In this document: positions 22,061 to 28,146 of the stretch, piece by piece | Numbering within the stretch: the first letter of the stretch is position 1 | Layout: every line of letters starts with the position of its first letter | NCBI GenBank assembly: GCA_036732755.1 | Contig: DAINBU010000060.1 | Span: 1 to 28,146 of the forward strand | From: DASRRB01 sp036732755 | GTDB lineage: Bacteria > Planctomycetota > B15-G4 > SIAN01 | Length of the DNA stretch: 28,146 nucleotides | Direction of reading: 5' to 3' | Program-made: the position numbers and the translations under genes | Notes under the pieces: generated by a model | What the model saw: the letters and a program-made list of their open reading frames with translations, nothing else | Told to the model about the DNA's origin: nothing | The model's database searches: none

Positions 22061-22771
22061 TCACGCGGCGGGCGCGTCGGGCCGGCGCGCCGTGACGATC
22101 CCCCACATCCAGTTGCGCCAGACGCAGTCGAGCTCGGCGTAGCCCGCGGCCGCGAGCGCCGCGAAGTGGTCGGCGACCGACTCGTAGTGGTCGTGCGCGT
22201 AGGCGTGGTCGACCAGGCTCAGCGCCTCCGCCTCGCTGCAGTGGGCGCGGCACCAGGCGAGCCAGCGCTGCCAGTTGAGCGCGTGCGCCCGCTCCGTCCC
22301 GCCGCGCATCTGGTCGCCGAGCAGCACCTCGCCGCCGGGCGCGAGCTGCGGGAGCAGCCGCGTGAAGAGGGCGCGCTTGTCGGCCACGTGGTGGACGCTG
22401 ATGCACGACGTCACGAGGTCGAAGGAGTCCGGCGCGAAGGCGAGCTCCTCGAAACGCGCGCACACGAACGCGTCGCCGCTCCGTCCCGCCGCCGCGAGCC
22501 GCGCCCGCGTCACGTCGAGCATCTCCTGCGACGCGTCGACCAGCGTGAGCTCGAGGTCGGGCCAGTGGCTCTTCCCCTGCGCAGCGAGGAGGAGCGTCCA
22601 GTTGCCCGTCCCGCAGCCGAGCTCGAGGACACGCCGCCGCCCCGGCGCGAGCGGCGGCAGATAGAAGGCGAGCCGCTCGAGCAGCTCGTCGTAACGCGGC
22701 ACCGCCCGCCGGATGAGCGAGTCGTAGTCGCGCACCATCGCGCCGAAGTAGTCGGAGGCCGTCGGCTCCAT
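22061..22771 (-). CDS. class I SAM-dependent methyltransferase
   Basis: The 236-residue protein has motif I VLELGCGTGN (48-57), the acidic residue ending strand 2 (LTLVDAS, Asp79), motif IV FDLVTSCISVHHV and post-motif LAPGGEVLLGD. This is the Methyltransf_11/25-type Rossmann core. The C-terminal part is helical and His/Trp-rich (NWQRWLAWCRAHCSEAEAL...DHYESV) and would form the substrate lid. The substrate cannot be told. The layout is close to small-molecule or tRNA cmoA-like methyltransferases. The start abuts a 9-bp hairpin (see 22773-22800), and no normal ribosome binding site is close to it. It follows the TonB receptor gene on the same strand after 36 bases. Confidence 0.85.
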   Translation of the reverse strand: MEPTASDYFGAMVRDYDSLIRRAVPRYDELLERLAFYLPPLAPGRRRVLELGCGTGNWTLLLAAQGKSHWPDLELTLVDASQEMLDVTRARLAAAGRSGDAFVCARFEELAFAPDSFDLVTSCISVHHVADKRALFTRLLPQLAPGGEVLLGDQMRGGTERAHALNWQRWLAWCRAHCSEAEALSLVDHAYAHDHYESVADHFAALAAAGYAELDCVWRNWMWGIVTARRPDAPAA

Positions 22772-22772
22772 G

Positions 22773-22800
22773 CGCCGGAGGCTAACCCGGACCTCCGGCG
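22773..22800 (-). promoter_or_regulatory. perfect 9-bp hairpin immediately before a start codon
   Basis: CGCCGGAGG (22773-22781 and, inverted, 22792-22800) forms a perfect 9-bp stem with a 10-base loop. On the minus strand it lies between the stop of the TonB receptor gene and the ATG of the methyltransferase, ending one base before that ATG. The upstream arm contains GGAGG and the downstream arm its complement CCTCC. Folding would therefore hide the only Shine-Dalgarno-like sequence. It could also simply be a transcription stop without a T tract. Confidence 0.35.
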
Positions 22801-22807
22801 AACCGGG

Positions 22808-24964
22808 TCAGAAGCGGTAGCGGACCGTGATGACGGCGTTCGTCCCCGGTTCGTTGATGCCCGAGCCGTGCAGGCGGTAGTCGCGGTTGGTGACGTTCTC
22901 GACGGCGGCGACGATGTCGAGCCGCGCCATCGGCGTCACGCCGGCGCGGATGCCGGCCACGAAGAAGCCGGGCGTCCCGTCCGGCGGGATGCGCTGCGTG
23001 TCGAGCTCGTCGAGCGGACTGAGCCGCGACTGGTCGTCGGACCAGGCGCACACGCCCTCGACCCAGAACGTCGATGCGGGGTCGTCCCAGCGCAGGCGGA
23101 CGCCGCCGTGGATCGGGGGGAGCTTGCTCAGTGGCTCCTTTTCCTTCACGCCCGGCGACAGGAAGGTGTCGACACGGCCGGACACGTAGGAGGCGTCGGC
23201 GCCGACCGACCACGCGGAGTCGAGATGGTAGAGCACCCCGACGTCGACGCCCTGCATGCGGCCGTCGCCCACGTTCGCCTTCTGGATCTCGTTGGCGCCG
23301 GCGACCACGTTGCCGGTCGGGAAGCGGACGATCATGTCGTCGATGAAGGTGACGTACGTCGCGGCGCGGGTCTCGAGCTCGCCGGAGCGTCCCTCGACGC
23401 CGAATTCCACCGTCGTGAACTTCTCCGGCTCGAGGTCGGGAGAGGGCGTCTCGATCTCGCCCGAGAGGGCGATGTCGAAACGGGTGAGGTCGGAAAGGTT
23501 CGGGACGCGGATCGCGCGGGAGCAGGCGAGCCACGTCCCGAAGTCGTCGCTCCAGTCCTTGCGGGCGCGCACGTCCGCCGCCCACGACCACCAGTCCTGC
23601 TCGAGGCCGATCTGGTTGCCGGTCACCGGATCGCGCACCTTGTCGGCGGCGGCGCGGGAGAACTCGGCGCGACCGCCGACGGTGAGCGTGAGTCGTGACC
23701 CGAGGTCGATCTCGTCCTCGAGGAAGGCGCCGCTCGCGTCGTAGGTCGCGTCGTCGGCGACCGGCCCCTGGATCCCGTAGGACGTCAGCACGCCGTTCGC
23801 GTCGTAGTTCCGCTGGAAGCTGTTGACGACGTCGTGGAAGGAGTCGGCGCCGAAGAGCATGCGGCCCGCCGGAGTGTCGCCCTCGAAGTTGAGGAATCCG
23901 CCGAGCGTGCCGACGTTGAAACCCTGGTCCGTCCGCAGACCGTTGCCGCGCACTCGGACCTCGTTCTCCCCCTGCGCGTGGTACCCGAGACCGGCGCGGA
24001 CGCGGTCGAAGAGTCCTCCTTCCCGCCAGTCGAGGCGACCGTACGTGAAGTCCCGAGACTGGTCGAAGTCCCGCCGCAGGTCCGTCCCGATCGTCGTCCC
24101 GTGCCAGGAGATCCCGTCGACGGTCGCGTGGGTGCGCGGCGCATCGAAGGTGCGACTGCGCTGGTAGGCGACGACGAATTCGCTGTGGTCGGCGATGCGC
24201 CAGGAGAGCTTCGTGTCGGCCGCCGCCACGTCGTACCCGGTCCCCTCCTGTTCGCCGACGTGGCGTCCGCCGTCGAGGTCCCCGTAGTTCGCCCAGGTGC
24301 CGCCGACCCGGTACGCGATGCCCTCCGGCAGGCTGCCGCCGACGTCGAGGTGCTGCGTCGAGCTCTGCTCCGCGCTGGCGAAGCGCGTCTCGAACGTGCC
24401 GCCGAACTCATCGCCCGCGATCGGCGCCCCCGCCCGCGCGGACTCCATCACGACCGTCCCGCCCACCGCGTCCGAGCCGTAGCGCACGCTGCCTGAGCCG
24501 TAGCGGACGTCGATGTGGTCGATCAGGTAGGTGTCGATCGTCGAGAAGTACTGGTTGGGACCCTCGCGCCACGCCGAATGGTTGAAGCGAAAGCCGTCCA
24601 ACACGTAGAGCGTCCGAAAACCGGTCCAACCGCGCACGAACGGCGACGACTGCCCGCTGCCCGTGCGCTGCATCTCGACGCCGGGCAGCTCCTTGATCGC
24701 GTCCGGCAGCACGCGCACCTGCTGCTCGAGCCGGAACGCGCGTTCGGTGACGTTCTCCGTCCAGATCGCGCCCGTGCCGAAGGCGTCCTCGTGAGGCGCC
24801 GAGACGTGCACCGGAGGGACGTCGAGGACCTTCTCCTGCTTCTTCGGCGGGTCGCCCGCCGGCGGCTCCTGCGCGCGCGCGGCGTACAGCTCGGACGAGA
24901 GGAGCATCGGGATCACCGCCGCCCGAACGACGCGGCGGATTCCCGACAAGACGGGATTCGACAT
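22808..24964 (-). CDS. TonB-dependent outer-membrane receptor
   Basis: The 718-residue protein has a signal peptide (about 1-32), a short Pro-rich region with a TonB-box-like VPPVHVSA (49-56), and a plug domain. The plug shows LPDAIKELPGVEMQRTGSGQ, then FVRGW, YVLDGFRFNH, IDHIDVRYGSGSVRYGSDAVGG. A 22-strand-type barrel follows with many alternating aromatic strands, ending in the outer-membrane signature VITVRYRF with terminal Phe. It imports a bulky nutrient (siderophore, vitamin or glycan) using TonB-ExbB energy. No partner gene or riboswitch is near, so the ligand is unknown. I chose the ATG at 24964, since the signal peptide starts there; an upstream in-frame extension to 25048 is basic and unlikely. 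It proves a diderm envelope. Confidence 0.94.
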   Translation of the reverse strand: MSNPVLSGIRRVVRAAVIPMLLSSELYAARAQEPPAGDPPKKQEKVLDVPPVHVSAPHEDAFGTGAIWTENVTERAFRLEQQVRVLPDAIKELPGVEMQRTGSGQSSPFVRGWTGFRTLYVLDGFRFNHSAWREGPNQYFSTIDTYLIDHIDVRYGSGSVRYGSDAVGGTVVMESARAGAPIAGDEFGGTFETRFASAEQSSTQHLDVGGSLPEGIAYRVGGTWANYGDLDGGRHVGEQEGTGYDVAAADTKLSWRIADHSEFVVAYQRSRTFDAPRTHATVDGISWHGTTIGTDLRRDFDQSRDFTYGRLDWREGGLFDRVRAGLGYHAQGENEVRVRGNGLRTDQGFNVGTLGGFLNFEGDTPAGRMLFGADSFHDVVNSFQRNYDANGVLTSYGIQGPVADDATYDASGAFLEDEIDLGSRLTLTVGGRAEFSRAAADKVRDPVTGNQIGLEQDWWSWAADVRARKDWSDDFGTWLACSRAIRVPNLSDLTRFDIALSGEIETPSPDLEPEKFTTVEFGVEGRSGELETRAATYVTFIDDMIVRFPTGNVVAGANEIQKANVGDGRMQGVDVGVLYHLDSAWSVGADASYVSGRVDTFLSPGVKEKEPLSKLPPIHGGVRLRWDDPASTFWVEGVCAWSDDQSRLSPLDELDTQRIPPDGTPGFFVAGIRAGVTPMARLDIVAAVENVTNRDYRLHGSGINEPGTNAVITVRYRF

Positions 24965-25062
24965 GGGGCGGACGCTTCCCTCGTGGTGGGCCGTTCGGCG
25001 ACGTGCACGTCCGGATCGGGGTCGCCGCGACTGGAATTGGGGTCGCAACGGAGCATCGGCCG

Positions 25063-25085
25063 TCCGGTTCGCGTCGTCAACCGGA
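25063..25085 (-). terminator. weak hairpin between the helical protein gene and the TonB receptor gene
   Basis: TCCGGTT (25063-25069) and AACCGGA (25079-25085) form a perfect 7-bp stem with a 9-base loop in the 160-base spacer. It lies downstream of the helical protein gene (stop at 25125) and upstream of the TonB receptor start. There is no T tract, so its role as terminator is only possible. Otherwise the spacer shows just a repeated GGGGTCGC and no clear promoter. Confidence 0.3.
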
Positions 25086-25124
25086 ACGGCGGGTCCGCGT
25101 CACGAGGACTCGCTCGCGGCGGGG

Positions 25125-26330
25125 CTACGGCAGGAAGAAAGCCGAGCGCAGGCCCGGATTGGCCTTCCAGTGCGCGCGCGTCAGGCGGCGCTCGCAGAGC
25201 TCGCGCACGTCGTTCCAGGCGCGCGGGTCGACCTTCGGCGTCTGCGCGCTCTTCGCGAGGCGGGTGACGGCGGCGCGCTCGGTGGGCTTCAGCGAATCGG
25301 GCGGCTCGAGGGCGAGCAGCTGCCAGAACAGGAAGAGGTGGCGCGCGGCCGGGAGCTCGGCGGCGCGCACCGCGGCGACGACCTCCTCGATCGGCAGCGC
25401 GGCGACGTCCGTGAAGCGGAAGTCGGGCTCGACCGGCGGCGCCGCGTACTTCGGTTGCTTTGCGAAGTAGGACTCGCCGCCGTCGAGCTGCTTCTTCGCG
25501 CGCGCGACGTGCTGCTCGAACACCGGCTCCGGGTCGACCGTGAAGAGGCGGACCGCGAGCCAGAGCAGCTCGCTCACGAGGGAGTTCGCGACGACGGCGC
25601 GGCGGTCGATCGGCTGGGTCGCCTGCAGGTCGTCCCACCACTGGAAGACGTACCAGCGCTGCTTGTCGGAGTAGCTCACCTCGTGGTCGCGCCAGCGCGC
25701 GATGCGGGTCGCGACGTCGGCGGGCGGCGCGTCCTTGCCGCCGAGGTCGTCCTTGAAGAGGCGGCTCGTGCCGGTCAGGTAGAGCTCGACGAGCTCGCGG
25801 CCGAGCGCGAACGAGCGCACCTCCGGCAGCGCCGGCACCTCCTCGCGCAGCCCCGACCATTCGGCCTCGGACACGTCGACCGCGAGTCCGTGGTGCTTCG
25901 TCGCCGACAGCACGTGGTAGTCGAGCAGGAGCACCGCGAACGCCTCGCTCGCGAGGTGCTGCTCGAGGAAGAAGTCCCGCTTGCTCCACGCCTTGCGCCC
26001 GAAGGCGAGCGTCGCGAAGTCGTACCAGACCACGTGCAGCAGATCGTGCAGCAGCCAGAGCTCGGCGGTCGCGAGATCGTCCATCGGCGTGTCGGCCGCC
26101 CGCGGGAATTCCGCGGCCGCGCCCGCGAACAGCCGCACCGCCCGCCGATGCGGCGTGAACCCGCGCAGATCGGGCAGCCCGAGCTGATCCCAGCCCGCAT
26201 GGCGCAGCGTCGGCTCGAAGCGGACGCCGGTGGCGCGCGCGTAGGCGAGAGCTCGCCGGAGGAAGGTGGCGGGGAGCGGGTCGCGGGTGGGTGCGGGTAC
26301 GGGTGCGGTGGATTTGGAGGTGGAGGTCAC
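25125..26330 (-). CDS. hypothetical helical protein with His/Glu-rich core
   Basis: I do not recognise this 401-residue protein. It has no signal peptide or clear membrane segment and is predominantly helical. Around residues 90-139 lies a conspicuous metal-site-like pattern: Glu90, His95 and His99 in ELWLLHDLLHVVWYD, then Glu123, His125 and Glu129 in FLEQHLASEAFAVLLLDYH with Asp137 and His139. Two helices carrying E-x4-H-x3-H and E-x-H-x3-E are reminiscent of non-heme di-iron bundles, but the spacing fits no family I can name. The middle is rich in Trp and Tyr (SDKQRWYVFQWWDDLQA) and the end is basic. It is the next gene after the helicase on the same strand, 56 bases apart, and may share its transcript. 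Confidence 0.75.
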   Translation of the reverse strand: MTSTSKSTAPVPAPTRDPLPATFLRRALAYARATGVRFEPTLRHAGWDQLGLPDLRGFTPHRRAVRLFAGAAAEFPRAADTPMDDLATAELWLLHDLLHVVWYDFATLAFGRKAWSKRDFFLEQHLASEAFAVLLLDYHVLSATKHHGLAVDVSEAEWSGLREEVPALPEVRSFALGRELVELYLTGTSRLFKDDLGGKDAPPADVATRIARWRDHEVSYSDKQRWYVFQWWDDLQATQPIDRRAVVANSLVSELLWLAVRLFTVDPEPVFEQHVARAKKQLDGGESYFAKQPKYAAPPVEPDFRFTDVAALPIEEVVAAVRAAELPAARHLFLFWQLLALEPPDSLKPTERAAVTRLAKSAQTPKVDPRAWNDVRELCERRLTRAHWKANPGLRSAFFLP

Positions 26331-26386
26331 CCCGCCAGATTACGCGAACGCCAGGCTGCGTGGCCCGGAATCGCGCGAGATCGCCG

Positions 26387-28146
26387 TCATGCCCCGCACG
26401 CCTTCCAGCCCTTGGGCGGCGCCTCCCCGCGCATCTCGTAGAGAAAGCGCGACGGCATGCACTCACCACGATGACCGTAGCGGGCGCGGCTGCGGACGCA
26501 GAGGACGGTCAGGTGACGTTGAGCGCGCGTGATCCCGACGTACATGAGACGGCGCTCCTCCTCGACCGAGTTCTCGGCGACGGCGCGCGCGTGCGGGAGG
26601 ATGCCCTCCTCGACGCCGACGAGGTAGACGCGCGGGAACTCGAGCCCCTTCGCCGAGTGGAGCGTCATGACGGTCACGGCGTCCTTGCCGTGCTCGTCGT
26701 CGTCCTGCGTCTCGTCGTCCTGCGAGAGCGTCACCGCCTCGAGGAAGCTCTGCAGCGTCGGCGCCTCCGCGCGGCGGGCGTGGTTCTCGGCGAAGTTCGC
26801 GAGCTCTTCGACGCCCTGCCAGCGCTCCTCGCGCGTCTTCGCGTCGGGGTACGTCCGGTCGACCTCGGCCCGGTAGTCGACCTCCTTCAACAATCGATGG
26901 AGCCAGGTCGCGAGGTCGCGCCCCGGCGCCTGCGCGCCGAACGCCTGGAGTCTCGCGCGGAACGTCTGCATCGCGTGGACGGCGGACGCCTGCAGCCCCG
27001 CGATCGCGTCGGCGCGGTCGAAGGCGCGGCCGACCGTGATCCCTTCGCTGGTGGCGAACGCCAATGCTTTGTCGAGCGTCGCCTGTCCCACGCCGCGCGG
27101 CGGACAGTGGATCGCGCGCAGGAGCGAGACCTCGTCGTCGGGATTGGCGACGAGCCGCAGGTAGGCGAGGACGTCGCGCACTTCCTTTCGATCGAAGAAC
27201 GACATGCCGCCGACCAGCACGTAAGGGATCGAACGGCCGCGCAGCGCCGTCTCGAGCGCGCGCGGCTGCGTCGCGGTGCGCACCAGCGCGGCGTGGTCGC
27301 GCCAGCGCGCCTGGTTGGCGCGCACGCGATCGGCGATCTCGCGCGCGACGTACTCCGCCTCGGCGAGCTCGTCGTCGACGCGCTTGTAGACCACCGCGTC
27401 GCCGTCGCCGAGCGCCGAGCGCAGCGTCTTCTCGTGGCGATGGGGGTTGTTCACGATCACGCGGTTGGCGGCGTCGAGGATCGGGACGGTCGAGCGGTAG
27501 TTCGTCTCCAGCCGGACGACCTTCGCGCCGGGGAAGTCGCGTTCGAAGTGGAGGATCTTGGTGACGTCGGCGCCGCGCCAGCCGTAGATCGACTGGTCGT
27601 CGTCGCCGACGACGGCGAGGTTCTTGTGACGGCCGGCGAGCTCGCGCACGATCTCGTACTGCGGCCGGTTGGTGTCCTGGTACTCGTCGACCAATACGTG
27701 CTGGAAGCGGTCGGAGAGCTCGCGCCGCGTCGCGTCGTGCTCGCGCAGCAGCGCGAGCGTCTTCAGCAGCAGGTCGTCGAAGTCGAGCGTGCGCGAGCGC
27801 GCGAGCTGCTCGTCGTACTTCTGCCAGGCGCGCACGACGAGGTGGTCGACCGGATCCTTCGCGAGCGACAGCGCGTCATTGCGCGACAGGAGGCGGTTCT
27901 TCGCCAGCGAGATGCGCGCCTGCAGCGTGCCGGGCGAGAGCTTCGCCTCGGCGACGCGCAGCTCGCGCAGCGCCGCCTTGAGCGCCGACTGCTGGTCGGC
28001 CGAGTCGCAGATCGCGAAGTTCGGCGGCACGCCGACCGGGGCGCCGCGCATGCGCAGCAGCTTCGCGCAGAAGGCGTGGAAGGTCCCGACCGTCACCTCC
28101 TTCGCCGCGTCGCCTCCCACCAGCGCCGCGACACGCTCCTTCATCT
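26387..28146 (-). CDS. UvrD/PcrA/Rep-type SF1A DNA helicase, N-terminus beyond the window
   Basis: At least 586 residues are present. The visible part begins at the conserved AxEMKERV segment after motif I, so the Q motif and Walker A lie off the right edge. Motif Ib is GTFHAFCAKLLR, motif II VLVDEYQDTN, motif III VVGDDDQSIYGWRGAD, motif IV RLETNYRST, motif V VTVMTLHSAKGLEFPRVYLVGVEEGILPH and motif VI EERRLMYVGITRAQ. This is the full set of a 3'-5' helicase of the UvrD/PcrA group, acting in mismatch and excision repair or replication restart. The protein ends soon after motif VI (FLYEMRGEAPPKGWKACGA) without the long Tudor-like tail of UvrD, so Rep-like or short forms are alternatives. The 3' end is at the stop 26387-26389. 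Confidence 0.93.
   Translation of the reverse strand, partial: MKERVAALVGGDAAKEVTVGTFHAFCAKLLRMRGAPVGVPPNFAICDSADQQSALKAALRELRVAEAKLSPGTLQARISLAKNRLLSRNDALSLAKDPVDHLVVRAWQKYDEQLARSRTLDFDDLLLKTLALLREHDATRRELSDRFQHVLVDEYQDTNRPQYEIVRELAGRHKNLAVVGDDDQSIYGWRGADVTKILHFERDFPGAKVVRLETNYRSTVPILDAANRVIVNNPHRHEKTLRSALGDGDAVVYKRVDDELAEAEYVAREIADRVRANQARWRDHAALVRTATQPRALETALRGRSIPYVLVGGMSFFDRKEVRDVLAYLRLVANPDDEVSLLRAIHCPPRGVGQATLDKALAFATSEGITVGRAFDRADAIAGLQASAVHAMQTFRARLQAFGAQAPGRDLATWLHRLLKEVDYRAEVDRTYPDAKTREERWQGVEELANFAENHARRAEAPTLQSFLEAVTLSQDDETQDDDEHGKDAVTVMTLHSAKGLEFPRVYLVGVEEGILPHARAVAENSVEEERRLMYVGITRAQRHLTVLCVRSRARYGHRGECMPSRFLYEMRGEAPPKGWKACGA

Noticed and set aside
24965..25124. Cobalamin or other riboswitch upstream of the TonB receptor gene
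   Set aside because: I searched by eye for a B12-box-like element and multi-stem structure and found only one small hairpin and a short direct repeat.
1..28146. CRISPR arrays, tRNA or rRNA genes, transposases, phage genes
   Set aside because: No regularly spaced repeats, cloverleaf-like sequences, rRNA motifs or recombinase motifs were seen on either strand.

Overview
The window is a stretch of very GC-rich bacterial DNA, about 70-75 % in the genes sampled by hand. Genes are tightly packed and often overlap through GTGA, ATGA or TGATG junctions. A TonB-dependent receptor shows an outer membrane. Several secreted or lipid-anchored proteins and a PDZ protein joined to a DUF1080/LamG-like domain fit a high-GC diderm such as a planctomycete, but this assignment is an inference: there is no rRNA or tRNA gene to fix taxonomy. 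I saw no CRISPR array, transposase or prophage.

Left end (1-4275). The first ~119 bases are a lower-GC, reverse-strand fragment of an FG-GAP/VCBS-repeat protein. It runs abruptly into the C-terminal part of a carbohydrate-type ABC ATPase, so the left edge looks chimeric. Next come a complete second ABC ATPase, a secreted subtilisin-like protease and a lipoprotein with a glycosidase-like barrel. The last two are each followed by a strong hairpin with almost the same stem sequence.

Central metabolism (4553-10099). A KDPG-aldolase-type gene overlaps a DinB-fold gene. A membrane protein on the minus strand is separated from serine biosynthesis by a 164-bp imperfect inverted-repeat element that resembles a MITE. 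SerA, SerB and a class V aminotransferase then follow in one operon and make up the whole phosphorylated serine pathway.

Accessory module (10141-11749). A compact SMC/RecF-type AAA ATPase and a Toprim/DUF4276-like partner lie two bases apart and have clearly lower GC than their surroundings. The layout is that of a split OLD-like (AbiL/PARIS-like) defence pair.

Middle (11881-19771). A large two-module M16 metalloprotease (minus) diverges from the PDZ/LamG-like protein. A GNAT acetyltransferase (minus) diverges from a translationally coupled three-gene operon: an AspH-family dioxygenase, a divergent tRNA-guanine transglycosylase and a homologue of the Arm/Rmt 16S rRNA m7G1405 methyltransferases known from aminoglycoside resistance. 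This operon, apparently devoted to modifying RNA or the translation machinery, is the most interesting part of the window.

Right end (19803-28146). A cysteine-free thioredoxin-like protein, a secreted NHL propeller and a small lipoprotein lie on the plus strand. On the minus strand are a SAM methyltransferase, a TonB-dependent receptor, an unrecognised helical protein with a His/Glu-rich core, and a UvrD/PcrA-type helicase whose N-terminus lies beyond the window.
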